NCBI GenBank assembly: GCA_951799405.1 | Contig: OX637352.1 | Location: 15,944,820-16,008,819, forward strand | Reading direction: 5' to 3' | Length of the DNA stretch: 64,000 nucleotides | From: Agapetus fuscipes | Lineage: Eukaryota > Arthropoda > Insecta > Trichoptera > Glossosomatidae | Shown: positions 10,937 to 21,012 of the stretch, one piece after another | How positions within the stretch are numbered: the first letter of the stretch is position 1 | Layout: every line of letters begins with the position of its first letter | Position numbers and translations under genes: made by a program | Notes under the pieces: generated by a model | What the model was told of the DNA's origin: nothing | What the model saw: the letters and a program-made list of their open reading frames with translations, nothing else | The model's database searches: none

Positions 10937-11676
10937 TGTCTGTTGATTTTTCTAATATATATTTTTTCAGAACTAATATTCTTTTCTGAAATACTTTTGC
11001 CTCTTCTCAGTGCACGCCTCTGCTCTATTTGGGTTATTCTACTCCATGTTTACTCCAGCCTGGTTGCTAATGAGTATTTATTGACAATATTTAGCTATAG
11101 TTATTTTTAGCTTGTATCTTAGGTAGCTTTAGTATTTTATGACAATACTTCAATTGTGTCCAGTATGAATAATTAGAAATTGAATACCTAAATTACATTA
11201 AAAAATTATATGATTTTGTTAAAATCTGTAAGCTGTTTACAGACAAAGACTGGTTAATGGTTAGTAAATTTTGTGTAAACTGATATGGGAATTCACCCAA
11301 TGTAATCGCAAACTTTTCAGATATAAGGATTGGAATGTTGAAGAAATGTAAAAGGACTCACCAGTAATCCTGTGGGGTATTGTCTGTACTCGGTCTTTAT
11401 TTTTGATATTTTACAGTTGCTGATGTATGAGAACTTAGATTTTAATTATTTCTTAACTACACAAGTATTCAAAACGCACCAAAAATATTGTAAGACTTTT
11501 TTTATTTTATAATTCTTTTGTCTGTAATTTAATCATAGGACTTAATGAAGCAAAGTTTATTTTATGAAACCATCTGTGAATGGAAACTTGGACTTATTCT
11601 GTAAGCTGATGGTTGTGCATCTCTGCCTTCTACGATGAACTGTTTAATATGTCACTCCAGTTTTGTATAACCGAGG
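10937..11676. other. No feature recognised
   Basis: AT-rich noncoding sequence without recognisable repeat ends or open frames. Confidence 0.4.
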
Positions 11677-11682
11677 CGCTAT

Positions 11683-11847
11683 TCTGCTAAATTCCTTACG
11701 ACCTAAGGCGACGAGCTGGCGATTTGTGTCCAAAAATAAGTTGTGATTGTTTGTCTATGGAGTTCTTTTGTAAGCGCTAGCGCTTCCAACTTGTTTTGGA
11801 CACAAATCCCAAGCTCGTCACCTTAAGGTCGTAAGGAATTTAGCAGA
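11683..11847 (+). mobile_element. MITE family E
   Basis: Long inverted ends: TCTGCTAAATTCCTTACGAC at the left and GTCGTAAGGAATTTAGCAGA at the right, continuing inward through ACGAGCT, so most of the 165 bp can fold on itself. TSD not clear. Confidence 0.75.
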
Positions 11848-11850
11848 TTA

Positions 11851-12143
11851 GGGGCCGTCCATAAATTACGTCATCGATTTTGGCCGATTTTCGACCCCCC
11901 CCCCCTTACAATCATCCTATAGTCATTATCTAATGACCCTCCCCCCCTCTTGCTGTAATAATGGATGAGCTTAATAATTAATAATGTTATATTACTTACA
12001 TAATATTTTGTATATTTTGTAGAAATTGGTATTTACAAGAACGACGTCACTTTTGGTACTCGTACATCATTCGCCATCATCCGCAGACCAGACTCCCCCC
12101 CCCCCCCCCCCCCTTAATGCGAATGACGTAATATATGACAGCC
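11851..12143 (+). mobile_element. Small TIR element beginning GGGGCCGTCCATAAATT
   Basis: Left end GGGGCCGTCCATAAATTACG is mirrored at the right by ATGACGTAATATATGACAGCC. It carries two long C runs (near 11891 and a run of about 19 at 12097). A terminus of this form is widespread in insect DNA transposons as I recall. The C runs are prone to assembly error. Confidence 0.65.
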
Positions 12144-12320
12144 GCTTAGCGCATGTGGAGTTTTTTCTGGTAGCTTTCGATATTACAACTTCTTTGTTTG
12201 TGATGATTTTGATGATATTCTGTATTCTGAGACTTCCCACGTCAGCTTTAATGCTTTCTAAGTGTCTTATATAGCTACCAATGTAATACTACATATCCTC
12301 ATGTAAAACTAACTTACGGG

Positions 12321-12551
12321 GCTATTCTTAGACATTTTAGTCGTCGGTTGAGCCCACGCTTTGACAAACTATTGATGCCTGGGCTGGAAATCTCATCACC
12401 ACGGTAATTCTTACCTACTGAATTTTGGTAATATTTATATGAAGACTTATCAGGTGTTACTTGCTGCCATATTGGATTGACAGGTCTTCATACAAATGCA
12501 TTAGTTTACAAAGCGTGGGCTCAACCGACGACTAAAATGTCTAAGAAGAGC
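12321..12551 (+). mobile_element. MITE family F, copy 1
   Basis: Ends GCTATTCTTAGACATTTTAG and CTAAAATGTCTAAGAAGAGC are inverted repeats extending through GTTGAGCCCACGCTTTG. The centre carries a second pairing segment (ATCACCACGGTAATTC). Copy 2 is at 18143-18377. Confidence 0.85.
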
Positions 12552-12659
12552 ATCGTCAGACTTTATCTCTATACATTTGTGAAATAACTTAACTATCCAC
12601 AGTCTCACCGAGTCAGGTCTTTGCTTAAAGAAAATTAAAGATCCAAACTCAGGCCCGCT

Positions 12660-13110
12660 GCACAGAGTCAGGATGAGATGGGAGTCACAGGACTAACGAC
12701 CTGTCTCTGGTTGGTTAAGGATCCTTTCGTCATGACAACGTTCCCAATTCCTCATCAAACTCATCCTTCCTCCCAATATGTAAATCCGATTTATCACATT
12801 GCATGCCTAGAGGTGTCTAGGCTCTCGGATCTTCGTAACCAAATGTGGTATAATCCCGAGGTGGCCGCCTTTGTTAGTCTTTCCAGAAATACATTTATTT
12901 GGGATCTATTCAGTCCCAGATCCTTAACCTTTTCGCTTCTGAATATTCTGGCTGTTGATATACCCCCAGTACGGAATACTTTTTCAAGTACATTTTTAAA
13001 ACATTTATTGTTTCCTACCTTAATTGATTGACGACACTTCAAACTATGTGAACAGTCACATGTATTGGTTATTCTAGAACAAAAATCACAAAGGTTTAGC
13101 ATATTTCACT
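12660..13110 (-). other. Unrecognised open stretch, possibly a relic
   Basis: The minus strand is open for 102 codons (12794-13102) with a few Cys/His residues near the start, more GC-balanced than its flanks. It resembles no family I can name; a decayed transposon coding region is possible. Confidence 0.2.
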
Positions 13111-13154
13111 TGCAGACTTTTTAATTTTTGAACACAGATGTAGGATAACGTCTA

Positions 13155-13347
13155 AAAATGTAAAGTTCACGGAAAATGTTAAAGCGTGATTTCTCCCAAA
13201 ATCTGCCGTTTTTGTTTGTTACACTTTATGGTCTTAGCATAAGAGTTGCAGTGATGAAGAAAATCAAGTTCAAACAAACAAAAACGGCAGATTTTGGGGG
13301 AAATCAATCTTTAATAATTGCCGTAAACTTTACATTACTCAAGTTTT
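13155..13347 (+). mobile_element. MITE family G, truncated copy 1
   Basis: Shares the core AAATCTGCCGTTTTTG and its inverse CAAAAACGGCAGATTTTGG, and the right end TCAAGTTTTGCAACTCG with copies at 23164, 25643 and 46283. The outermost bases are missing. Confidence 0.75.
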
Positions 13348-13728
13348 GCAACTCGTGTCAGCTGAAAGTATTTACGGACTTGTTCCCACGACAGATGTGT
13401 CTTATAGTATGTTACAATACTTTTAGTTAGTTTTGCCTCCACCAATATTATAACTCAATGGATATACCACAATGGCCATAAGTGGAAATAATCTGTTGTT
13501 GTCCATAGTTCACAAATGTATTTGACAGATATTGTTTTCTGTACAATTACAGCAGGATTGCTGTACCTACTTATTGTATTATTATATAATTAATTGTATA
13601 AATAAGTAATATACAATATATTATGCTTAGGTAATGTTTTCTACCTACATATAAACTTTTATACAGCTGACGAATAAAGTATCATTACGCTTTACCAGTG
13701 TTTTATTTAAATATCAATTTAAAAGCAA

Positions 13729-13766
13729 ATATCACCACCTTATCGGTAAATGAATAAGTGACAATT
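13729..13766 (+). repeat. MITE H terminal fragment
   Basis: TATCACCACCTTATCGG followed by AATAAGTGAC matches the left end of family H. Confidence 0.5.
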
Positions 13767-14093
13767 TACAGAGTGGAAACAAGAGAAACCTGCACACTCA
13801 CCTACAAGACATTGCACGGAATGGCACCGCTTTACCTTGTTGACAGGGTTGGAAGGAAGGAGATTTCAGCTCGCGGACGCACACTTAGATCCCGACACGC
13901 TAACGCGAGTCTGCTCCAGGTCCCAGGCAGAGCCACAAGGACGGTGTTCGGTGACCGAGCTTTTTGTGTCGCAGCTCCGATGGCTTGGAATGCACTCCCA
14001 GTGACCCTCAGGGAACAACACAGTGAGGAACGGTTTAAAAAACAACTGAAAACATTTTTGTTTGGACAATCCTACAAAGCGCCTTTGAAGTGA
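13757..14093 (+). pseudogene. Non-LTR retrotransposon C-terminal remnant (CR1-like group)
   Basis: An open frame of about 110 codons contains TYKTLHGMAPLYLVD, FGDRAFCVAAPMAWNALP and FKKQLKTFLFG. This series is typical of the region after the reverse transcriptase in CR1/Rex-type LINEs. No RT domain is attached, so it is a 5'-truncated copy. Confidence 0.8.
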
Positions 14094-14127
14094 CGTCAGT
14101 TACGAAGTGGCGCTATAAAAGTGTGGA

Positions 14128-14275
14128 ACATTATAAGAGAAGAGCATGCATGAAAGGAGTGATGAAATTAGATGAGATGAAAGAAGTATGCAAGGACAGA
14201 GTCAAGTGGAGGCACTTGTGTGGAGGTACCGGCCACCCCTAGAGGAATGGCGGCAGGATACAAGACATATTATGC
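14128..14275 (+). pseudogene. LINE C-terminal fragment (RTE-like tail peptide)
   Basis: Encodes RRACMKGVMKLDEMKEVC-like residues followed by CKDRVKWRHLC, matching the C-terminus of the LINE at 54748-55128, then GGCCACCCCTAG. Start is truncated. Confidence 0.75.
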
Positions 14276-14468
14276 TAACATGGGTTTCTCGGATAAATGC
14301 AACTTTTTCCTATTTTGGACGAGAGAAAACACTACAAAAGTTTAGAAGTTCTTCATGAGCACTTCCTTATAATGAGTTCACTTACTATGAGAAGTTACTC
14401 ACAATAAAATGTTTTATCCACGATTTCTCAAATCTGTGAATCAGCACTTATTCAGTTTAACCTTCAAA
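14262..14468 (+). repeat. MITE H, partial copy
   Basis: Contains GCTAACATGGGTTTCTC, ACGAGAGAAAACACTAC, GAGTTCACTTACTATGAG and ATGTTTTATCCACGATTTC in the same order as the copy at 8339. The terminal inverted repeat is eroded. Confidence 0.75.
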
Positions 14469-14755
14469 GACCGGTCCATAGTCCAGTGGTAACACTTTGT
14501 ACCTACTCGTAAGTGGAAGGTTGTGGGCTTGAATCCCAGCAGAGCACAAAAAATATACCATTTATATTTTGAAATGTGTTCTTCGCTGGGTTGAAAAATT
14601 CATAAACCTTGACCGGTCATCAAAAGATCCATCCAGCCTGGGTCTTTCTTGAGAATTGGCGTTTTCTACAGCGACTACCAAACTTGCAGAGGGCTCTTGA
14701 GGTGTGATTTAAACAAAAACAACGCTCAACAAATAAATCATCATAATATTATTAT
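14469..14755 (+). repeat. SINE B, monomer
   Basis: Head GACCGGTCCATAGTCCAG, CTTGAATCCCAGC-like B box, then GCACAAAAAATATACC, GGTCATCAAAAGATCC, CTTGAGAATTGGCG and AGGGCTCTTGAGGTGTG, with an ATTATT tail. Confidence 0.88.
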
Positions 14756-14771
14756 TATATTTTGGACTATC

Positions 14772-14945
14772 AGAGTCTGGAAAAGATGTTTGTGATGACG
14801 GACCTAAAAGGGCGCAGGACAGTGGGAAGATTCAGATTAAGGTGGCTGCGGTAGGAGTATGGGACTGGACGAGGAAGGCGTTGGACAGGCAGCGTTGACT
14901 TCAGTTGATCAAAGACGCCAATACCCACCTAAGATTATCTTGCAA
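14772..14945 (+). pseudogene. Possible LINE C-terminal fragment
   Basis: One frame reads MTDLKGRRTVGRFRLRW, very like the minus-strand fragment at 57620-57825. Probably the same LINE family; short and decayed. Confidence 0.45.
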
Positions 14946-15129
14946 GTGATGATAATGATGAGTGAGTATGTTTTGTTGTTATAGGGAATCAAATACTAAA
15001 AGAAAAGTATGACAGAACTTTATATAACTTGTTTCTTCGTAATTTAAAAATTACGAAAATGTTTTGAATTATCATTTAAAATAAATTAATTTGATACCCA
15101 CTCACTGCTTGTTTGTCTTATGTCCATCA

Positions 15130-15350
15130 GCATTAATTTCACATGAGCAACGTTTGCATGTGTACTGGACCAATGTGTCTTATGAAAACTGGAAATCGAT
15201 TTAAAAAAAAATTAAAACAACTCTCACATTATCGTGTTTTATGTTTTTTCTTGGCTTAGATTGTATAGAATGTGATTCCTAAGGCAATTTTATTGAAAAG
15301 TCATCTTTGAATGAAAAGGTAGATAAGCCAAACAAGCGCTGGAGGGGGAC
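15130..15350 (+). repeat. MITE J relative, diverged copy
   Basis: Shares CATGTGTACTGGACCAATG, CTCACATTATCG and TTGGCTTAGATTGTATAG with the J copies at 5935 and 35160. The terminal repeats are lost. Confidence 0.6.
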
Positions 15351-15712
15351 GGTATGTAATGCGTATATTTAATTAGAAACTGGAGTAGTTTACAGTATGT
15401 GGGAATAACTTTCTTCAATTTTAAAACATCGCTACAAAGCATCTTATTCAACAGCGGAAAATATAAAAAAAGATTGTATCAAAAATACTAAAAAAAATGA
15501 AAGCAAGACATATAAGTACTGTACTTAATCTATGTTGAAAATTAATGTAAGCATTTAAGATTCAGACGCACCAACTTCATTATGGTTTGATCATCATCAT
15601 CATCATCACTAACGCGGAAACCCGGGGTGGGTCTTGACCTCTCATCTTTAAACATCTTTAAATGAAAAGTTTTAGGAAGATGAACAAGAGGTCACTCAAG
15701 AACTTCTATACT

Positions 15713-15893
15713 CCCAGGGCTGGAAGTCTCATCACCACGGCAATTCTTACCTACCAAATATCGGTAATATTTGTATGTATAGACTAATCAGCTGATCACT
15801 TGCGGCCATCTTGGATTGACAAGTATTCGTACAAATATTACTGATATTCTGCAGTTAAGAATTACCGTGGTGATGAGACTTCCAGCCCAGGAT
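15713..15893 (+). repeat. MITE F core, palindromic copy
   Basis: GGCTGGAAGTCTCATCACC at the left is mirrored by GGTGATGAGACTTCCAGCC at the right. Corresponds to the inner part of family F. Confidence 0.65.
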
Positions 15894-15944
15894 TTGAAGC
15901 GGCTCATGGATGTCTCCTCCTATTCGCAGCTCAAGAGGATGGCA

Positions 15945-17455
15945 GCAGACAGAGACAGATGGCTGGTACAACAAGGCACTGCCTCTACAAGAAGATGGCA
16001 ACCAACAGAGACAGATGGCTAACACAACAAGGCACTGCCTTTACAAGAGGATGGCAGCCAACAGAGACAGATGGCTGGCACAACAAGGCACTGCCTTTAC
16101 AAGAGGATGGTAACCAATAGTGACAGATGGCTGGCACAACAAGGCACTACATTTACAAGAGGATGGCAACCAACAGAGACAGATGGCTGGCACAACAAGG
16201 CACTGCCTTTACAAGAGGATGGCAACCAACAGAGACAGATGGCTGGCACAACAAGGCACTGCCTTTACAAGAGGATGGCAACCAACAAAGACTGATGGCT
16301 GGCACAACAAGGCACTGCCTTTACAAGAGGATGGCAACCAACAGAGACAGATGGCTGGTACAACAAGGCACTGCCTCTACAAGAGGATGGCAACCAACAG
16401 AGACAGATGGCTAACACAACAAGGCACTGCCTTTACAAGAGGATGGCAGCCAACAGAGACAGATGGCTGGCACAACAAGGCACTGCCTTTACAAGAGGAT
16501 GGTAACCAATAGTGACAGATGGCTGGCACAACAAGGCACTACATTTACAAGAGGATGGCAACCAACAGAGACAGATGGCTGGCACAACAAGGCACTGCCT
16601 TTACAAGAGGATGGCAACCAACAGAGACAGATGGCTGGCACAACAAGGCACTGCCTTTACAAGAGGATGGCAACCAACAAAGACTGATGGCTGGCACAAC
16701 AAGGAACTGCCTTTACAAGAGGATGGCAACCAACAGAGACAGATGGCTGGCACAACAAGGCACTGCCTTTACAAGAGGATGGCAGCCAACAGAGACAGAT
16801 GGCTGGCACAACAAGGCACTGCATTTACAAGAGGATGGTAACCAATAGTGACAGATGGCTGGCACAACAAGGCACTACATTTACAAGAGGATGGCAACCA
16901 ACAGAGACAGATGGCTGGCACAACAAGGCACTGCCTTTACAAGAGGATGGCAACCAACAGAGACAGATGGCTGGCACAACAAGGCACTGCCTTTACAAGA
17001 GGATGGCAACCAACAAAGACTGATGGCTGGCACAACAAGGCACTGCCTTTACAAGAGGATGGCAATCAACAGAGACAGATGGCTGGGACAACAAGGCACT
17101 GCCTTTACAAGAGGATGGCAACCAACAGAGGCAAATGGCTGGCACAACAAGGCACTGCCTTTACAAGAGGATGGCAACCAACAGAGACAGATGGCTAACA
17201 CAACAAGGCACTGCCTTTACAAGAGGATGGCAGCCAACAGAGACAGATGGCTGGCACAACAAGGCACTGCCTTTACAAGAGGATGGCAACCAACTGAGAC
17301 AGATGGCTGGCACAACAAGGCACTGCCTTCACAAAAGGATGGCAACCAACAGAGGAAAATGGCTGGCACAATTCAAGGCACTGCCTTTACAAGAGCATGG
17401 TAACCAATAGTGACAGATGGCTGCCACAAAAAGGTACTACTTTTATAAGGAGACG
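15945..17455 (+). repeat. 56-bp minisatellite, about 27 units
   Basis: The unit contains GAGACAGATGGCTGGCACAA and ACAAGAGGATGGCAACC; successive GAGACAGAT motifs fall at 15952, 16008 and 16064. A variant GGTAACCAATAGTGACAG recurs near 16110, 16502 and 16838, and a variant AACAAAGACTGATGG near 16280, 16672 and 17008. The spacings are 392 and 336, that is 7 and 6 units. The typical unit has no stop in any forward frame; stops come from the AATAG variant. The many overlapping open frames are a by-product, not genes. Confidence 0.95.
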
Positions 17456-17462
17456 ATCATTT

Positions 17463-17733
17463 GAGTCGTATAAATGCAAACGCCGTCAACTCCTTACGTG
17501 ATGATTTTGAGAAAAATAAATTTGTGTTTTGAACGCAATTTGGAACCAGTTGGAGATGACGGCGTTTGCACGAAATCAAACTTTTTAAAATTTTTAAAAT
17601 TACGAAGGATTAAGTGAGGTTTTCATCACATTGCACACAGCAAATGATTTGTTACACTGCGCAGAATCAAATTCAATTATTATCCCAAAAATCATAAAAT
17701 TTGGAGATGACGGCGTTTGCAGTTATACGACTC
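17463..17733 (+). mobile_element. MITE family K (GAGTCGTATAA ends)
   Basis: 271 bp with inverted ends GAGTCGTATAAATGCAAACG and its near complement, flanked by ATTT (17459-17462, 17734-17737). A third copy of the GATGACGGCGTTTGCA motif lies at 17555, giving alternative hairpins. Confidence 0.85.
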
Positions 17734-17737
17734 ATTT

Positions 17738-18016
17738 CTTCTTTGACAAAAGAACGTGAAATGCTAAAAATAAACCAGTTTCCGGCATCGTGCTATGTAG
17801 AGAATGAATTATTTGTCAGTTGTTGGGTAAACGCAGGAAGTTGTACCTAGGCGCGAGTGAAAACTTAAAATCCCAAATTTACACTTCCGGTGTTGCCACA
17901 TTTGCCAAGCTTGCAACATTTCCTAAATCCAAGCAAACCTGGTACCTACTAAAGAAGTGACTCATGCAAGCATTGTTAACTCTACGGTGCTCAGGGGTGG
18001 AAGTCTCGGCGGTAGA
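17738..18016. other. No feature recognised
   Basis: Noncoding sequence between two MITEs; no repeat boundary seen. Confidence 0.35.
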
Positions 18017-18024
18017 TCTTAGAG

Positions 18025-18133
18025 CAGCGGTTTCCAAACTTTATGCTACCATGCCTCCCTAAAAATACTTTTGTTTTTCGCGCCTCCCTTTGTGCTCCCC
18101 TAGGAATCGCGCCCCCCAGTTTGGAAACCGCTG
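18025..18133 (+). mobile_element. 109-bp hAT-type MITE
   Basis: Termini CAGCGGTTTCCAAACT and its inverse AGTTTGGAAACCGCTG. Flanks TCTTAGAG (18017-18024) and TCTTACGG (18134-18141) agree at six of eight positions, as expected for an old 8-bp hAT duplication. Confidence 0.8.
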
Positions 18134-18142
18134 TCTTACGGT

Positions 18143-18377
18143 GCTATTCTTAGACATTTTAGTCGCCCGTTGAGCCCACGCTTTGACAAACTAATGATGC
18201 ATTTGTATGAAGAACTGTCAATCCAAGATGGATGCAAGTGAACAGCTGATTTGTCTTTATACAAATATTACAAAATTCGGTAGGTAAGAATGACCGTGGT
18301 GATGAAACTTCCAGCTCAGGCACCATTAGTTTGTCAAAGCGTGGGCTCAACCGACGACTAAAATGTCTAAGAATAGC
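18143..18377 (+). mobile_element. MITE family F, copy 2
   Basis: Inverted ends GCTATTCTTAGACATTTTAG and CTAAAATGTCTAAGAATAGC, and the inner GAGCCCACGCTTTGAC. Begins two bases after the hAT MITE's target duplication. Confidence 0.88.
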
Positions 18378-18399
18378 CCTGTTAGATCATAGATAGTCA

Positions 18400-18828
18400 G
18401 TTAACGACGCTACCATGTTGAAAGCACCGGTTCTCATCAGATCACCGAAGTTAAGCAACATTGGGCGCGGATGCTACTTGAATGGGTGACCGCTAGGTAC
18501 ACCGCGTGTTGTTGGTATTTCTTGGACCGGTCCGTAGTCCAGTGGCAACATTTCGGACTCGGAAATGGAAGATTGTGGATTCAAATCCCGGCGGAGCACA
18601 AAAATATACCGTTTATATTTCCAAATGTGCTCTTCGCTGCGGGTTGAAAAATTCATAAACCTTTACCAAAGACCGGTCACTGAAAGGTCCATCCAACCTT
18701 ACAACAACTGGGTCTTGCTTGAGAATTTGCGCTTACAGCGATGACCAAGCTCGCAGAGGGCTCTTGAGGTGTGATACACACAAAAACAGCGCTCACTAAA
18801 TAAATATTCCTGTTATTATTATAATAGG
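18400..18828 (+). repeat. 5S-tRNA chimeric SINE, copy 1
   Basis: Head 18400-18518 matches 5S rRNA along its length: ACCATGTTGAAAGCACCGG, ATCACCGAAGTTAAGCAAC (box A region near 18448) and GGGTGACCGCTAGG (box C region near 18483). From 18523 it continues as SINE B (GGACCGGTCCGTAGTCCAG). Copies at 24294 and 29598 have the same 5S-to-B order and junction. Confidence 0.88.
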
Positions 18829-18999
18829 ATAGACCGAAATAGATCGTTTATCACCGTTATTTTGTTAACATCATAGGGTTAAGCGGTCAGTAGCTTGTTA
18901 CTAATGATGATTTTATATAAACAATTGCTAAATGAGAACAAGCAGGCACATAACAAACACTGGTCCACATTTCGCACAGCTGACCATGTCGGTTGCATG

Positions 19000-19070
19000 G
19001 TAGAACGACATAGTGACATAACGATACATGCCACAGTGACACAGACATGACAGAACGACACAATGACAAA
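19000..19070 (-). repeat. Left subterminal repeat array (AGAACGACAC motif)
   Basis: GGTAGAACGACATAGTGAC and GACAGAACGACACAATGAC. The reverse complement recurs at 20373-20450 as TGTCGTTCTGTCATG units, so the two arrays form an inverted pair 1.3 kb apart. Confidence 0.6.
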
Positions 19071-19146
19071 AGATCACATACCATAAACGGCACATAAAAA
19101 AATATCACAAATCAGGAAACTCTCTACTCACTTCAACTGTATAGTT

Positions 19147-19263
19147 GACGTAAGGCCAGCCCCTTTACCTGTAAATATACAGGTATATATAGGTTTCACT
19201 CGCCACATGCGAAATCCTTTGGGAATAACGCGGCAAGAAGTTACACTGTATGTATAGCTTAGA
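19147..19263 (+). repeat. SINE A, 3' fragment
   Basis: GACGTAAGGCCAGCCCC, CTCGCCACATGCGAAATCC and GTTACACTGTATGTATAGC; no tRNA head. Confidence 0.8.
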
Positions 19264-19411
19264 GGCGTAGTTGCGTAGGTAGGTAGTCCCACGATTAGCT
19301 TAAAGTCAAGGACTCATTATAAGCAAAACAAATGTTTGTGATGTTTTTTCATGTGTCGTTTATAGTCTGTTCTGTGATGTTTTTTTCATTGTGTTGTTTT
19401 GCCACAGCGAT

Positions 19412-19889
19412 CCAGAGTCATAATAAAAGAAGAGCTTGTATGAAGAAGGTTATGACTCTGGAGGAAATGAAAGAAGTATGCAAGGATAGAAAGAAATGGC
19501 GGTTGATCTGTGATGTTGGCGGCTAGGGTTTGTTAAAGTGAAATTGGTTTTATGATTTAGTTTTTTATGTCCATGTATATATTGTTATTTTTATTCTTTG
19601 ATTTAAAAAAAAATGTAATTTGTCATGTATGTTCCTTGACTTATAGGTTGTTATGCGGCTGACCACCCATAATATAAAAATTGGTTCACTTTGCCAATGT
19701 CACCCCTGTTTCAGGGAAGGACGGTAAGAGTTGCAAGGCTTATGTTCATTTGAGATTGGGTTTTTATATTGTAGGTCCACATGCGGCATGTGTTAGCGCG
19801 AAATTATACATATCTGCTTGTGGGAATGCATTTAGTATAAATCTTAAATGATATATATCTTTGCAGCTTAGATTAGATTAGATTAGATG
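19412..19889 (+). repeat. LINE C, 5'-truncated copy with C-terminal codons
   Basis: Starts ATCCAGAGTCATAATAAAAG, encodes the tail RRACMKKVMTLEEMKEVC then KKWRLICDVGG and a stop, followed by the complete C tail ending in ATTAGATTAGATT repeats. Its start coincides with the left boundary of the duplication unit at 55011. Confidence 0.9.
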
Positions 19890-19910
19890 TCTTATCATGT
19901 GATGTACTGT

Positions 19911-20372
19911 AATAGGGTAATTTCACATTTTTATTTTATTTCATAAAATGATAGACTATATTTTTTTAAATGCATCTGCGTTTTTAAAAAAAACATGTGG
20001 CTTAGTTTTTTAATTACCTATAGGTACAGCTCTTTAAAACTCGCGTCTTTTCGATTTCCGCTAAAACTGGTCATTTTTTTATTCGGGCGGATATGACGTC
20101 GATGGATCTTCGGATCTTCGGAGTGTAGGTGTCGACGGGCCCAGGTAGTCAGCTTGCTAGCGACGATTGACGTCATAATTACGTCAAACGTCCCTAGCCG
20201 GTCACGCTGCATTTTTGGCGGGATTCAAAATTCTCCGCATTTTATTTTTCAAAATTATCAATGATATCTTTATTTTTACGACTTAAAAAATATATGGTTG
20301 TGATCCTTGAAATGTACTCTACACAACCATATGATTTTCAACCGTATTCCCTACCACTGCAATTACCCTATT
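19911..20372 (+). mobile_element. Possible TIR element (AATAGGGTAATT ends)
   Basis: A 12-bp perfect inverted pair AATAGGGTAATT ... AATTACCCTATT bounds 462 bp. The interior has three ACGTC/ACGTCA motifs, CGGTCACGCTG and TTTTTGGCGGGATT. A clear TSD is not seen. Confidence 0.5.
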
Positions 20373-20450
20373 GTGTCGTTCTGTCATGAGTCGTTCTGTC
20401 ATGTGTCGCTATGTCATATGCCGTTTTGTCACTGTGTCGTTCTAACCTGT
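20373..20450 (+). repeat. Right subterminal repeat array (TGTCGTTCTGTCAT motif)
   Basis: Four degenerate units of about 18-19 bp (GTCGTTCTGTCATG, GTCGCTATGTCAT, CCGTTTTGTCACTG, TCGTTCTAACCTG). Inverse of 19000-19070. Confidence 0.6.
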
Positions 20451-20797
20451 CACTAGTCTGGTGGTAATGCGGCCTACTGCAGTTATAGCACCAGCTACTC
20501 AAATTCTCGTGCAAATTCTTGAGTTTGTTAGAAAGAAGAAGGTTTGGTAGAGCTCTACAAACGTAGCAAGACGAGATTTAATATTATTTTTGTGATTTTA
20601 GACTATAAATTTTACAATCATTTCAGAAGTCAGTAGTGAATGTTTTCTTTTGTGTTTGTCCAGTATTTCATTTAGACAAGGTGGATGGAATTATTTGTGT
20701 CTGAAAAGGCCCTTATGGTCTAAATATGCAGTAGCTTTGGATTAAAAATTGAATTGCACCCTTTTCATAAAGCACGCATTCTGTCATAGGTGGCACG
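20451..20797. other. No feature recognised
   Basis: AT-rich, no open frame or repeat boundary. Confidence 0.35.
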
Positions 20798-21012
20798 GTC
20801 GATAGCTCAGTTGGTAGAGTGCTTGCATTCCATACCGAGAGCTCGGGTTCGAATCCCACCGAGGGTGTCAGAATTGATTTCCCGTTTCGATATTTATTTC
20901 AAACCCAAAATAAAATACTGGCAAGGTTTACTCAGCTTTCAAAAGAAATAAGTACCAGCCCTCTAAGGAGCTGGGAAACCCCCACTTCAACTGAAGTGGT
21001 TGACGCGAGGTG
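20798..21012 (+). repeat. SINE A, 5' part
   Basis: Intact tRNA-like head (CGGTCGATAGCTCAGTTGG, GGGTTCGAATCCC) and body through CTTCAACTGAAGTGG; the 3' hairpins are missing. Confidence 0.88.

Noticed and set aside
15816..17410. A dozen overlapping open frames in the minisatellite as a repeat-protein gene
   Set aside because: The 56-bp period shifts frame each unit, all three frames are equally open, no start or splice context is seen and stops recur with the variant unit.
15945..17455. CRISPR array
   Set aside because: Units are contiguous with no unique spacers, and the context is eukaryotic; the same applies to the 28-bp satellite.
18400..18518. A functional 5S rRNA gene
   Set aside because: Several changes at conserved positions, no terminator T run at the 5S end and a direct continuation into SINE B in three copies.
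20798..20870. Functional tRNA genes in the many A-box/B-box heads
   Set aside because: The anticodon and acceptor stems do not pair well, and each is followed by the same SINE body; they are tRNA-derived SINE heads.
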